A stretch of 64,000 bases of DNA from an endosymbiont of unidentified scaly snail isolate Monju (GCF_000801295.1 NZ_AP012978.1:2401001-2465000), one strand, 5' to 3'; counted from the stretch's first letter, positions 43,180 to 53,379 are shown. Notes: generated by a model from the sequence alone, not told the origin. Program-made: numbers and translations.

Positions 43180-45719
43180 CACGGACAACCGCATCGCTTC
43201 TCCAGGACACCGGCGCAATCGCACATGTCCAACAAAAAGCCAATGGTGCCTGGGAGGTACACCCTCTCAAAGATCACTTGACGGCTGTTGCGCAAATCGC
43301 TGGCCGGCTGGCCGGGGCTTTCGGCGCGGGCGACTGGGCTGGCACTGCAGGCCTGTGGCACGACCTCGGCAAGTACCGCCCGGCCTTCCAGCGTTACATC
43401 CGGGATGTTTCGGGGTTCGATGCGGAGCAGGCCCATGTGGAAGCAGAAGGCAGTGGCCGGGTCGATCACTCCACCGCGGGCGCCATCCATGCGGTACGTC
43501 AATGGGGCGTCCATGGAAGGGTGCTGGCCTACCTGATCGCCGGCCATCATGCGGGACTGCCTGACTGGTCGAAGCTGGAGGCCGGCGGCAGTCTGAAGGA
43601 ACGCTTGGCCCGCGAACAACTCCTGGATGAAGCACTGGCCCAGGCCCCTCATCAACTGCTCGACACCGGCCGGCCGGATTTCCAGGTGCCCGGCGGGCGG
43701 GCGGGTTTCGCGTTCTGGGTACGCATGCTGTTCTCCTGCCTGGTGGATGCCGACTTTCTCGACACCGAGGCCTTCATGGATGGTGGAAAGGCGGCCCTGC
43801 GCGGTGGTTACCCTGCGCTGGCCAAACTGCGCAGTGCCTTCGATGACCACATGGAGGCGCTGATGCGCATGGCGCCGGACACCCCGGTCAACCGTCTGCG
43901 CCGGCAGATTCTGGAAGACTGCCGGAATGCGGCCAGGCAGACCCCCGGTTTCTTTTCGCTCACCGTGCCCACTGGTGGCGGAAAGACACTCTCGGGCATG
44001 GCCTTCGCTCTGGATCATGCCATCGCGCACGGCAAGCGACGCGTGATCCATGTGATTCCCTATACCAGCATCATCGAGCAGACCGCCGACATCTTCCGCA
44101 ACATCTTCGGCGAGGCGGTGATCGAGCATCACAGCAGCCTCGACCCGGAAAGGGAAACGGCGCGCTCCCGCCTGGCCGCCGAGAACTGGGATGCGCCGGT
44201 GATCGCCACTACCACGGTCCAGTTCTTCGAATCCCTGTTCGCCGCCCGTCCCGGCCGCTGCCGCAAACTGCACAACCTCATCGACAGCGTCATCGTGCTG
44301 GACGAGGCTCAGCTGCTGCCACCGAAGTTCCTGCAACCTATTCTCGACGTGCTGAACCTGCTGGTGGACCACTACAAAGTAACGGTGGTGCTCTCCACCG
44401 CCACCCAACCGGCACTGCACAGCCGGAACCGCCTGCCCGGCGAGCCCCCCTTGCGGGGTATCGACAACTTGCGTGAGATCATCCCCAACCCCGATGCGCT
44501 CTATCAACAACTGGACCGGGTGCAAGTCATCCTGCCCGACGATCTGAATGCCGGTCGTGGCTGGGAAGCGATTGCCCATGAGATCCGCCGGCACGAATCG
44601 GTGCTGGCCGTCGTCAACACCCGGCGTCATGCCCGGGAACTGCATGCCTTGCTACCCAGAGGCACCCTCCACCTCTCGGCCCTGATGTGCGGCCAGCACC
44701 GCGCCGACCTGATCGCCAGCATCAAGCAGCAGTTGCAACAAGGGTTGCCGGTGCGGGTAGTGAGCACCCAACTGGTGGAGGCCGGTGTCGATCTGGACTT
44801 TCCCGTGGTCTATCGCGCCCTGGCCGGGCTGGACTCCATTGCCCAGGCCGCCGGTCGCTGCAATCGGGAAGGACGGCTCGAAAAGGGCAAGGTGGTGGTC
44901 TTCGTGCCGCCGGAGCCGCCCCCTCCGGGTGTGATGCAACGTGCCGCCGCCAAAACGATCTCTGTCTTGAGCGCCCATGGTGAACGCCCGCTGGATCGCG
45001 CCAATTTCACCCGATTTTTCCAGTTGTTCTATGACGACAGCGATCTGGACGAAAAAGCCATCACTGACTGCCTCACCCCCAAGGGAGAGAGAAGCGATAC
45101 CCTCCAGGTACAGTTCCGCACCGCGGCCCGGCGCTTTCGGTTGATCGAAGAGACCGGAGAACAAATCCTGGTGCGCTACCACGCGCATGAAGAGGACGAA
45201 GCCATCGACCGATTGCTCGGCACCTTGCGCAAGAAAGGACCCAGCCGCTACCAACGCAAAACCGCTGATCCCCAGTCCGGCCTGCCGCCTTTCGGTTTCG
45301 AGTGGAAGGAGATCCCCTTCATCGTCGAAATCGACATGCGGGGCAAGCTGATTCAGATCGAGGACACCCGCGAGGGAAGCGGCAGAAAAAAAAAAGGCGC
45401 GGGCCTATCTACTCCCACGGGCGGTCAAAAGAGCCTCGGGCATTGCGGCCAACCTGCTGTGGGACAACACCGAATACGCTCTGGGCATTCCCCGCAAGGT
45501 CAAGCCGGGTCAGAAAAAACCGGACCCACAACGCGTGGCGGAACAACAAGCGACATTTTGCCGGCGGATACGAGCGCTGCCCGAGGAAGCACAATCCGAC
45601 CCCGGCATCCAGGCCATCCTTGCCTTTTTCGACCAACTGGAATGCCGCGCATTGATTCGACAGCCCGCATGGACAGCATTGCGAACCAATCCGAACGTCA
45701 GCTTTCGCCTGGCCGGTGA
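43176..45719 (+). CDS. cas3: Type I-C Cas3 nuclease-helicase, C-terminus replaced by Cas8c start
   Basis: The first ~690 residues are Cas3: HD nuclease motifs LWHDLGKY, HSTAGA and AGHHAG, Walker A TGGGKT, DEAQ box LDEAQLL, motif III STATQP and motif VI QAAGRCNREG. All catalytic motifs are kept. At about 45246-45251 the Cas3 C-terminus breaks off (LRKKGPSR) and joins in frame to the Cas8c N-terminus (YQRKTADPQSG, FEWKEIPFIVEID). The frame then leaves Cas8c at the A10 run (45386-45395) and continues in an unrelated frame to 45719. About the last 50-80 residues of Cas3 and the whole of cas5c are missing. Confidence 0.85.
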   Translation: MTRTTASLLQDTGAIAHVQQKANGAWEVHPLKDHLTAVAQIAGRLAGAFGAGDWAGTAGLWHDLGKYRPAFQRYIRDVSGFDAEQAHVEAEGSGRVDHSTAGAIHAVRQWGVHGRVLAYLIAGHHAGLPDWSKLEAGGSLKERLAREQLLDEALAQAPHQLLDTGRPDFQVPGGRAGFAFWVRMLFSCLVDADFLDTEAFMDGGKAALRGGYPALAKLRSAFDDHMEALMRMAPDTPVNRLRRQILEDCRNAARQTPGFFSLTVPTGGGKTLSGMAFALDHAIAHGKRRVIHVIPYTSIIEQTADIFRNIFGEAVIEHHSSLDPERETARSRLAAENWDAPVIATTTVQFFESLFAARPGRCRKLHNLIDSVIVLDEAQLLPPKFLQPILDVLNLLVDHYKVTVVLSTATQPALHSRNRLPGEPPLRGIDNLREIIPNPDALYQQLDRVQVILPDDLNAGRGWEAIAHEIRRHESVLAVVNTRRHARELHALLPRGTLHLSALMCGQHRADLIASIKQQLQQGLPVRVVSTQLVEAGVDLDFPVVYRALAGLDSIAQAAGRCNREGRLEKGKVVVFVPPEPPPPGVMQRAAAKTISVLSAHGERPLDRANFTRFFQLFYDDSDLDEKAITDCLTPKGERSDTLQVQFRTAARRFRLIEETGEQILVRYHAHEEDEAIDRLLGTLRKKGPSRYQRKTADPQSGLPPFGFEWKEIPFIVEIDMRGKLIQIEDTREGSGRKKKGAGLSTPTGGQKSLGHCGQPAVGQHRIRSGHSPQGQAGSEKTGPTTRGGTTSDILPADTSAARGSTIRPRHPGHPCLFRPTGMPRIDSTARMDSIANQSERQLSPGR
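45386..45395 (+). other. A10 homopolymer at the Cas8c frame break
   Basis: Ten A bases in a row. With nine, the reading continues GSGRKKKARAYLLPRAVKR, as in Cas8c; with ten, it enters another frame. Runs of nine or more A are known sites of transcriptional slippage and of replication slippage, and are also common sequencing-error sites. Confidence 0.85.
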
Positions 45720-46520
45720 CAGTGTGCTCATCTGCCAGCGCCCGGCCGTGCAGGCAGCCATAGAACGACTGGCAGAATCGACCGCCGACAACAGCGACTC
45801 GGGCATCTGCCTCATTACCGGAGACCGGCGCGGAATCGCCCGCCTGCATCCGGCTATCAAGGGTGTTTGGGGTGCCCAAAGTACTGGGTCAAACATCGTC
45901 TCGGTCAATAACAAAGTTTCCGGAACAAATAACGCTGGCCCGACACCTGCCTTTGCTTCATTCCGAAAACAGCAAGGATATAACTCTCCTGTTGGGGAAC
46001 GCCCGGCTTTCGCCTACACCACCGCCCTCAACCACCTGCTGCGCAAAGATTCGCCCCAGCGCCTGCAGGTGGGCGACAGCTCCACCGTGTTCTGGGCGGA
46101 AGAACCCACCTCGATGGAAACCGACGTGGTGGATATCTTCGGTGAGCCGACCAGGGACGACCCTGATCGAAACACCGAAAAAATCCGCGAATTGTTCCAC
46201 TCGGTGCATGCCGGCCGCTGGACCGACGACGAGGACAAGACCCGTTTCTACGTGCTGGGCCTGGCCCCCAATGCCGCTCGCATTGCCGTGCGCTTCTGGC
46301 AGGTCACCACCGTGGGCGAACTCGCCGAGCGGATCGTCCGGTACTTTGCCGATATCCGCATCGTTCACCACCCCGAGCAGCCAGAGTATCTGCCGCTGTT
46401 TCGCCTGCTGGTGACCACGGCCACCCAAGGCAAGGCCGACAACATCCCACCCAACTCGCCGGCGATTTTCTGCGCGCCATCTGAACCGCCCCGGATATTC
46501 CGGAGACTGTTTTGTTTGAG

Positions 46521-47417
<897 letters not shown>

Positions 47418-47421
<4 letters not shown>

Positions 47422-47741
47422 CTCTTCAGTTTGCGGTCGAGCTCCGCCTGGGCAAAAAAAGCCGACGCCGTCTTCAGAATCTCGTTGGCCCGCCTCAGCT
47501 CCCGGTTCTCCCGTTCCAAGGCCTTGAGCCGCTCGCGCTCCGACGTCGTCAGACCCTCACGCAGTCCTTGATCACGCTCGGCCTGTCTCACCCATTTGCG
47601 CAGCGTCTCCGGCGTACAGCCGATCTTGGCCGCGATGGAGGTCATCGCCGCCCATTGGGAATCATGCTCGCCCTGATGATCAAACACCATGCGAACCGCC
47701 CGTTCCCGGACCTCAGGGGAATATCTCTTGCTCGTATCCAT
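47418..47741 (-). CDS. IS3-family transposase OrfA
   Basis: A 107-residue helix-turn-helix protein ([29 protein letters not shown]) with a leucine-zipper-like C-terminal part ([23 protein letters not shown]). It binds the inverted ends and controls transposition. A slippery TTTTTTT lies near its end for fusion with OrfB. Confidence 0.92.
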
Positions 47742-48334
47742 AGACTCTATCCTCTCAAGAAATGGAGTCTCCGGAATATCCGGGGCGGTTCACTCGCGGG
47801 CCAACCCTACCCCCGAACCTTGCTGGCGGCAGCCGTGCAACGCATCCGCGCCGAACGAGAGGTCACCTATCCCCGCGCCGCACTCATCAAGGGCTGCATC
47901 AACCGCGCCACCCGTTATTCGAACCCGGACAGAAAGGAGGAACTGACCGTGTCACTGGACCCTGACAACACGAACCCCGGCTACCGGCTGGGCCGGCTTT
48001 TCGCCGTGCTGGAGAAGATTCAGGAAGAAGCCAACCCCGGCATCAATGCCACCATTCGCGACCGCTACTATGGCTCGGCATCGAGCACACCGGTGGCGGT
48101 CTTCCCGACGCTGATCAAGCTGTCCAAGCACCACCTGGGGAAACTGGAGCACAAGGGGCGGGAGGTGCAGTTCGAGCGCCTGCTGGGCGAGATCATCGAC
48201 GGCATCGGCGACTTTCCCGCCCATCTCTCACTGGAAGACCAGGGCCGCTTCGCCATTGGCTACTACCACCAGCGGCAGGATTCTTTCAAGAAACGCAACG
48301 CTGAATCCCAAACAGAAAATCAAGGAGAAGACCA

Positions 48335-49417
48335 ATGAGCCTGGAAAACCGTTACGACTTCGTGCTGCTGTTCGATGTCAAGGAAGGCAATCCCAACGGA
48401 GACCCCGATGCCGGCAACCTCCCGCGCGTGGATGCCGAGACCGGACAGGGGCTGGTGACCGATGTCAGTCTGAAACGCAAGGTGCGCAATTATGTCGGAC
48501 TCGTGAAAGAGGAGCAGCCGCCTTATGAAATTTACGTGAAGGAGAAAGCTGTCCTCAATTTGACGCATGTTCGTGCCTACAAAGGAGTGGAGGCCGAAGA
48601 TCAACTGGAACAAGACAAGAAAGGGCACTGGAAATCCAAGGGGAAAGGAAGCAATGAAGATGCAAAAAAATGGCTCTGTAATAACTTTTATGACATTCGC
48701 ACCTTTGGTGCTGTGATGTCTTTAGGTGTGAACTGCGGCCAGGTTCGGGGCCCAGTGCAGCTCACCTTTGCCCGTTCCATCGATCCGATCTTCAGTCAGG
48801 AGCACTCCATCACCCGCATGGCGGTGGCGACCGAGGCCGAAGCCGAAGCCGAAGCCGAAGCCGAAGCCGAAGCCGAAGCCGAAGCCGAAGCCGAAGCCGA
48901 AGCCGAAGCCGAAGCCGAAGCCGAAGCCGAAGCCGAAGCCGAAGCCGAAGCCGAAGCCGAAGCCGAAGCCGAAGCCGAAGCCGAAGCCGAAGCCGAAGCC
49001 GAAGCCGAAGCCGAAGCCGAAGCCGAAGCCGAAGCCGAAAAACAGGATGGCGACAACCGCACCATGGGCCGCAAGCACACCGTCCCCTATGGCCTCTATC
49101 GCGCTCACGGCTTCGTCTCCGCACCGCTGGCCTGCCAGACCGGCTTCTCGGAAGAAGACCTGAAGCTGCTCTGGGAAGCGCTGTGCAACATGTTCGAACA
49201 CGATCACTCCGCCGCCCGTGGCGAGATGGCCACACGCGGGCTCTATGTGTTCAAGCACAACAGCAAGCTGGGCAACGCCCATGCCCACGATCTGTTCGAC
49301 CGGATACAGGTGGGGCGCAAGGAAGACGTGGCCGTGCCACACCAGTTCTCTGACTACGTAGTATCCATCGATGACAGCAACCTGCCCGAAGGCGTGGAGT
49401 TGATTCAAATGTCTTGA
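48335..49417 (+). CDS. cas7: Type I-C Cas7 (Csd2) with (Ala-Glu)34 expansion
   Basis: A 360-residue Cas7: N-terminal [20 protein letters not shown], then [31 protein letters not shown], and after the repeat [21 protein letters not shown]. Ordinary I-C Cas7 has a short ATEAEAEK-type segment here; in this gene it is expanded to Glu plus 34 Ala-Glu pairs, about 69 residues. The frame is kept. Without the expansion it is of normal length, about 290 residues. Cas7 forms the Cascade backbone that coats the crRNA. ATG 48335 overlaps the Cas8c stop. Confidence 0.92.
   Translation: MSLENRYDFVLLFDVKEGNPNGDPDAGNLPRVDAETGQGLVTDVSLKRKVRNYVGLVKEEQPPYEIYVKEKAVLNLTHVRAYKGVEAEDQLEQDKKGHWKSKGKGSNEDAKKWLCNNFYDIRTFGAVMSLGVNCGQVRGPVQLTFARSIDPIFSQEHSITRMAVATEAEAEAEAEAEAEAEAEAEAEAEAEAEAEAEAEAEAEAEAEAEAEAEAEAEAEAEAEAEAEAEAEAEAEKQDGDNRTMGRKHTVPYGLYRAHGFVSAPLACQTGFSEEDLKLLWEALCNMFEHDHSAARGEMATRGLYVFKHNSKLGNAHAHDLFDRIQVGRKEDVAVPHQFSDYVVSIDDSNLPEGVELIQMS
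48836..49039 (+). repeat. Hexanucleotide microsatellite (GCCGAA)34 in cas7
   Basis: Thirty-four perfect tandem copies of GCCGAA, 204 bp, with no interruption. Each copy encodes Ala-Glu in the cas7 frame. Because the unit is 6 bp, copy-number change never breaks the frame. Complete homogeneity suggests recent or continuing slippage. Confidence 0.97.
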
Positions 49418-49429
49418 CCAGGAGCCGGA

Positions 49430-49456
49430 CCGGACATGGCGGAACGCCATGTCCGG
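49430..49456. repeat. 12-bp hairpin between cas7 and cas4
   Basis: CCGGACATGGCG and CGCCATGTCCGG pair perfectly around a GAA loop, 12 bp after the cas7 stop. The structure covers the ATG at 49449, which supports ATG 49467 as the cas4 start. No U-run follows, so it may be an mRNA processing or stability element rather than a terminator. Confidence 0.75.
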
Positions 49457-49466
49457 CGCAAGCAAC

Positions 49467-50105
49467 ATGGAAGAGGAACGCCTGATCCCCATCTCTGCCC
49501 TGCAACACCTGGCCTACTGCCCCAGACAGTTCGCCCTGATCCACCTGGAGCAGGCCTGGGAAGAAAACCGCTTCACTGCGGAAGGACGGCTGTTGCATCG
49601 GGTGGTGGACGCCGGCGCCAGCGAAACCCGCCATGACCTGCATATCGCCCGTGGTGTGCACCTCATCTGCCATGCCCTCGGGCTGGTGGGCAAGGCCGAT
49701 GTGGTGGAATTCCACCGCGCGGAATCCGGTTGCACCCTGCCCGATCGGGAAGGATTTTGGCGACCCTGCCCCGTGGAATACAAAAGGGGGCGCTCCAAAC
49801 AGGCCGACTGGGACCGAATCCAATTGTGCGCCCAGGCGCTGGCGTTGGAGGAGCAATTCGACCTTGCCATTGAAGAAGGCGCTCTGTTCTATGGCAAACA
49901 GCGCCGACACGAGCGCGTGACATTCGATAACAGGCTCCGGGAACAGACCTGCCAGCTCGCCCGCCAAGCTCACGCCCTGCTGAAAGAGGCCACATTACCT
50001 CCGCCTGAACCCGGCACGAAATGCATGCACTGCTCTCTGGAAGCGATCTGTCTCCCCGAGCGCAAGGACGCACAGGCCTATCTCGACCGGGTACTCACAC
50101 CATGA
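49467..50105 (+). CDS. cas4: Cas4 exonuclease, adaptation
   Basis: A 212-residue Cas4 (RecB-like). Cluster Cys residues are in LAYCPRQFA near the N-terminus and KCMHCSLEAICLPE at the C-terminus; the nuclease motif is PVEYKRGR. It trims and orients prespacers and selects PAM-containing ends in types I-A to I-D. ATG 49467 is preferred to 49449, which is in the hairpin. It overlaps cas1 by ATGA. Confidence 0.92.
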   Translation: MEEERLIPISALQHLAYCPRQFALIHLEQAWEENRFTAEGRLLHRVVDAGASETRHDLHIARGVHLICHALGLVGKADVVEFHRAESGCTLPDREGFWRPCPVEYKRGRSKQADWDRIQLCAQALALEEQFDLAIEEGALFYGKQRRHERVTFDNRLREQTCQLARQAHALLKEATLPPPEPGTKCMHCSLEAICLPERKDAQAYLDRVLTP

Positions 50106-51133
50106 AACGTCTGCTCAACACCCTCTACCTCACCACCCAGGGAGCCTGGCTGAGCCGGGAGCGGGAGACTCTGGTCGTCAAGGTCGACCATGAAATCCGG
50201 CTGCGGCTGCCCATTCACCACATCGACAGCATCGTGGCCTTAGGCCAGGTCAATGCCACGGCGCCCCTGCTGGGATTCTGCGCAGCGCGGGGTGTGCGCA
50301 TGGCCTTCTTCACGGAACAGGGTCGCTTTCTGGCCCGCGTGGAAGGTCCTGTATCGGGCAACGTGCTGTTGCGCAAGGCCCAGTACCAATGGCATGAGTC
50401 CACGGAACAGAGCGCGCGAATCGCAGGCACCCTGATCGCCGCCAAGATCGTCAACAGCCGCACCGTATTGCAGCGGCATCTACGCGACCGCCCCGACTGC
50501 CCCTACCGCGCCGACATCGAACAGGCGATCCAACACCTGGTTACCCTGCTGCGCCGTGTGCGCACCGAAACCGATCTGGACACCCTTCGCGGTTACGAAG
50601 GGGCTGCGGCACGTGCCTATTTCGACTGTTTCGACCACCTCATTCTGCATGACGATCCGGGGTTTCGTTTTGCAGGCCGCAATCGCAGGCCCCCCACCGA
50701 TCCCGTCAACGCCCTTCTCTCTTTCGTCTATACCCTGTTGCGCCATGACGTGGCCTCGGCACTGGAAGGTGTGGGCCTGGACCCGGCCATCGGTTTTCTG
50801 CATCGCGCCCGTCCAGGCAGGCCGGCACTCGCGCTGGATCTCATGGAAGAACTGCGCCCCCAACTGGCCGATCGCCTGGTGCTTTCGCTCATCAACCGCA
50901 GGCAGTTACGTGCGTCTGGATTCAACACCACCGAAACCGGTGAAGTCCGCATGACCGAGGCCACTCGCAGGCAGGTGCTTACCGCCTGGCAGGAACGCAA
51001 ACGAGAAACACTCAAACATCCCTATCTGGAAGAGACCGTGGAAATCGGCCTGATTCCGTACTTGCAAGCCCGTTTGCTGGCAAGCTATCTGAGAAACGAC
51101 CTGAATGCCTACCCCGCCTTCGTCTGGTGCTGA
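50102..51133 (+). CDS. cas1: Cas1 integrase
   Basis: A 343-residue Cas1 of the I-C type. Start [17 protein letters not shown]; the metal-binding region includes [10 protein letters not shown] (Glu), [22 protein letters not shown] (His and Asp) typical of active Cas1. All catalytic residues are present. It integrates new spacers with Cas2. It overlaps cas4 and is followed 11 bp later by cas2. Confidence 0.95.
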   Translation: MKRLLNTLYLTTQGAWLSRERETLVVKVDHEIRLRLPIHHIDSIVALGQVNATAPLLGFCAARGVRMAFFTEQGRFLARVEGPVSGNVLLRKAQYQWHESTEQSARIAGTLIAAKIVNSRTVLQRHLRDRPDCPYRADIEQAIQHLVTLLRRVRTETDLDTLRGYEGAAARAYFDCFDHLILHDDPGFRFAGRNRRPPTDPVNALLSFVYTLLRHDVASALEGVGLDPAIGFLHRARPGRPALALDLMEELRPQLADRLVLSLINRRQLRASGFNTTETGEVRMTEATRRQVLTAWQERKRETLKHPYLEETVEIGLIPYLQARLLASYLRNDLNAYPAFVWC

Positions 51134-51144
51134 GGAAAGACATC

Positions 51145-51435
51145 ATGATGGTACTGATCACCTATGATGTGAATACAGAAAGCCCCGGAGGAGCCCGCCG
51201 GTTGAGACGCATCGCCAAGGCCTGTCAGGACTACGGGCAGCGCGTGCAATTTTCCGTGTTCGAATGCCTCGTCGAACCGGCCCAGTGGACCCAGCTCAAG
51301 CAGACCCTGATCGAGGAAATGGACCCCGAGCGTGACAGCCTGCGTTTCTATTACCTGGGCACCAACTGGCGCCGACGCGTGGAACATGTCGGAGCAAAAC
51401 CGGCCTACGATCCTGAAGGCACGCTCATCCTTTGA
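51145..51435 (+). CDS. cas2: Cas2 adaptation protein
   Basis: A 96-residue Cas2 with ferredoxin-like fold start [21 protein letters not shown] (Asp in the ITYDV strand) and [13 protein letters not shown] 51145 is the likely start, with MMV; ATG 51148 is also possible. It bridges two Cas1 dimers. The last gene before the array. Confidence 0.95.
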   Translation: MMVLITYDVNTESPGGARRLRRIAKACQDYGQRVQFSVFECLVEPAQWTQLKQTLIEEMDPERDSLRFYYLGTNWRRRVEHVGAKPAYDPEGTLIL

Positions 51436-51619
51436 TCAGAATATCGCGAACCACCAGCCCACACCCATTATGCGGCAGGTTCGCGATGCTCTTTCACAAT
51501 TCAAATCAATCACTTGCAAGAGACGCTTTCAATCTGTAACGAGAAAATGGCCGTGACCAGAACAGGTTCGCGCATCTTGTCCCGTTCCGGCAGCGCATGT
51601 CTGCACTTACAATAACGCG
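51436..51619 (+). promoter_or_regulatory. CRISPR leader region
   Basis: 184 bp between cas2 and the first repeat, clearly AT-richer than the surrounding genes. It holds CAGGTTCGCG twice (51476-51485 and 51563-51572) and its inverted core CGCGAACC at 51445-51452, as well as an A/T-rich stretch (TTTCACAATTCAAATCAA). The orientation (cas2, leader, then repeats ending GGATTGAAAC) is usual for I-C arrays. Confidence 0.7.
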
Positions 51620-51718
51620 GTCGCCCCCATCACGGGGGCGTGGATTGAAACTTCAGGTTTGCTCCAAGTCGATGCCGAGGTCGGCGGTCGCCCCCATCAC
51701 GGGGGCGTGGATTGAAAC
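51620..51718 (+). CRISPR. Minimal type I-C CRISPR array, two repeats and one spacer
   Basis: Two identical 32-bp repeats (51620-51651 and 51687-51718), beginning GTCGCCCCCATC and ending GTGGATTGAAAC, with an inner CGCCCCC/GGGGGCG hairpin, typical of type I-C. One 35-bp spacer lies at 51652-51686. After the second repeat comes non-repeat sequence. No third repeat follows, so the array has been lost or never grew. The spacer does not match anything I could see in this window. Confidence 0.95.
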
Positions 51719-51895
51719 CCGCCAATCGACGACGGCAGCGCCAACCTGCCAATGTCAGGCCCAGCCAAACACTTTCTGATATGGCACTGCCAGATCGCAC
51801 CTCATCCCCGACAGATCCAGCTGCAATCATTCCCTCCCTCGGCCGGTCATATTTTGACCAGCAACAAGGAAGGCCACACACAGAGGAGAGGTTTC

Positions 51896-52165
51896 ATGAA
51901 GCTATCCACAACTTCGGCCGGCATGGTCCTGGCCGTGGCGGCAGCCGGCATGCTCGGCGGGTGCTCGGAATACGGCACCCGCTACAGCAGCATGGCCGCC
52001 ACCGAGCAAACGGTTCACTGTTACGGGGTGAACAAGTGCAAGGGCTACAACGATTGCAAGACGGCCAGCAATGCCTGCAAGGGCAAGGCCTCATGCAAGG
52101 GGCAGGGCTTCGTGAACATGTCGGAGAAGGCCTGCACCGAGGTGGGCGGAACCGTCGGTTCCTGA
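51896..52165 (+). CDS. bufA: Bufferin-type RiPP precursor, lipoprotein form
   Basis: An 89-residue BufA2-like (DUF2282-related) precursor with six Cys in the core: HCYGVNKCKG, NDCKTASNACKG, KASCKGQGF and MSEKACTEVGG. Bufferins are ribosomal peptides modified by an MNIO enzyme to bind metals such as copper in the periplasm. The signal ends in a lipobox-like MLGGCSEYG, so this copy is predicted to be lipid-anchored, probably in the outer membrane (Ser at +2). GAGGAGAGG precedes the start. The second precursor follows 29 bp later. Confidence 0.88.
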   Translation: MKLSTTSAGMVLAVAAAGMLGGCSEYGTRYSSMAATEQTVHCYGVNKCKGYNDCKTASNACKGKASCKGQGFVNMSEKACTEVGGTVGS

Positions 52166-52194
52166 GCCCGATTCCATACAAAGGAGGATACGCA

Positions 52195-52461
52195 ATGAAG
52201 ATATCGAAGAGGACGGCCGGTATCGGGCTCGGCGCCGCGCTGGCGATGGCGGCCGCCGGAATGACAGGCGTTGCCAGCACGGCAATGGCCTCGAGCAGCG
52301 GCAAGGTGCACTGCTATGGCGTCAACAAGTGCAAGGGATACAACGACTGCAAGAGTGCCAGCAATGCCTGCAAGGGCAAGGTCTCCTGCCAGGGCCAGGG
52401 TTTCGTGCTCATGTCGAAACATGCCTGCGATGCCATCGGGGGCAAGGCCAAGAAGGAGTAA
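52195..52461 (+). CDS. bufA: Bufferin-type RiPP precursor, soluble form
   Basis: An 88-residue paralogue of the preceding gene, with an ordinary Sec signal (ending ASTAMA) and the same six-Cys core: HCYGVNKCKG, NDCKSASNACKG, KVSCQGQGF and SKHACDAIGG. An ideal AAAGGAGG lies 7 bp upstream, suggesting high expression. It should be exported and free in the periplasm. Confidence 0.9.
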   Translation: MKISKRTAGIGLGAALAMAAAGMTGVASTAMASSSGKVHCYGVNKCKGYNDCKSASNACKGKVSCQGQGFVLMSKHACDAIGGKAKKE

Positions 52462-52512
52462 TCCACCCGGCCACCGTTCCTGCGGGATGGTGGCCTTTCG
52501 GGAGAACACGCC

Positions 52513-53379
52513 ATGTCCCGCCCCTTTCTCGGCTTCGGCCTGGGCCTGCGCACTGACCATTACGCCTATATTGAAGAACACCGGCCAGATGTCGACTGGT
52601 TCGAGATCCTGTCCGAGAACTACATGGTGCCTGGCGGCAAGCCACTGGCCCACCTCGACCGGATTCGTGCCGACTACCCGATGGTCATGCACGGTGTCTC
52701 GCTGTCGATCGGCAGCACCGACCCACTCGATCTCGACTACCTCGCCCAGCTGAAGACGCTGGCCAAACGCGTGGAACCGCACTGGATCTCCGACCACCTG
52801 TGCTGGACCCGTGTCGATCACACCAACAGTCACGACCTGTTGCCGCTGCCCTACAACGAGACGGCCATTGCGCACATCGCCGAGCGCATCCGACAGGTGC
52901 AGGACTACCTGGGCCGGCAGATCCTCATCGAGAACCTGTCGAGCTATGTCACCTATCACGCTTCGGAAATGCCCGAGTGGGAATTCCTCGACGAGATCGC
53001 ACGCCGTGCCGACTGCCTTGTCCTGCTCGACATCAACAACATCTACGTCAGCGCGCACAACCACCATTTCGACCCGGTGGACTATCTCGACGGCATGAGC
53101 CCTGAACGGGTGATGCAGTTTCACCTGGCCGGTCACTGCCATGATGGCCTCATGATCATCGACACTCACGACCACCCGGTCTGCGACCCGGTGTGGACCC
53201 TGTATGCAGACGCCCTGCGACGCTTCGGCGCAGTCAGCACCATGATCGAGCGCGACGACGACATCCCCGCCTTTCCCGAACTGCGCGCCGAACTGGCGAT
53301 CGCCGAACGCATTGCCGGCGAGACCCTGCCTGTGCCTGCGTTGCAGACATCGCAAACGGCGCTGCGAGGCCTCGCCTGA
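52513..53379 (+). CDS. bufB: MNIO (DUF692) bufferin maturation enzyme
   Basis: A 288-residue MNIO enzyme. Conserved segments with iron-binding residues: MHGVSLSIGS, WISDHLCW, IENLSSYV, LLDINNIYV and FHLAGHC. Family members use two or three irons to oxidise Cys residues of a peptide, for example to thiooxazole-type groups. It directly follows the precursors and overlaps the partner gene by one base. Confidence 0.93.
   Translation: MSRPFLGFGLGLRTDHYAYIEEHRPDVDWFEILSENYMVPGGKPLAHLDRIRADYPMVMHGVSLSIGSTDPLDLDYLAQLKTLAKRVEPHWISDHLCWTRVDHTNSHDLLPLPYNETAIAHIAERIRQVQDYLGRQILIENLSSYVTYHASEMPEWEFLDEIARRADCLVLLDINNIYVSAHNHHFDPVDYLDGMSPERVMQFHLAGHCHDGLMIIDTHDHPVCDPVWTLYADALRRFGAVSTMIERDDDIPAFPELRAELAIAERIAGETLPVPALQTSQTALRGLA

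Noticed and set aside
45905-45960. Small insertion inside cas8c as a separate mobile element
   Set aside because: Only a dozen residues differ from the usual Cas8c and there are no repeats at the edges; divergence of a decaying gene is enough.
48722-49492. Long minus-strand frame encoding Phe-Gly repeats opposite cas7
   Set aside because: It is the complement of the GCCGAA microsatellite; repeats of 6 bp keep all six frames open. It has no ribosome-binding site and no known family.
51652-51686. CRISPR spacer as a self-targeting spacer
   Set aside because: No match longer than short chance stretches was seen in this window on either strand; a genome-wide search would be needed.
51719-51760. 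A second spacer after the last repeat
   Set aside because: No third repeat closes it, so it is called flanking sequence, though it may be a leftover spacer.
51845-51859. GGTCA-N5-TGACC dyad before the bufferin genes as a metal-regulator site
   Set aside because: Half-sites of 5 bp are too short to name a regulator, and no regulator gene is next to the cluster.
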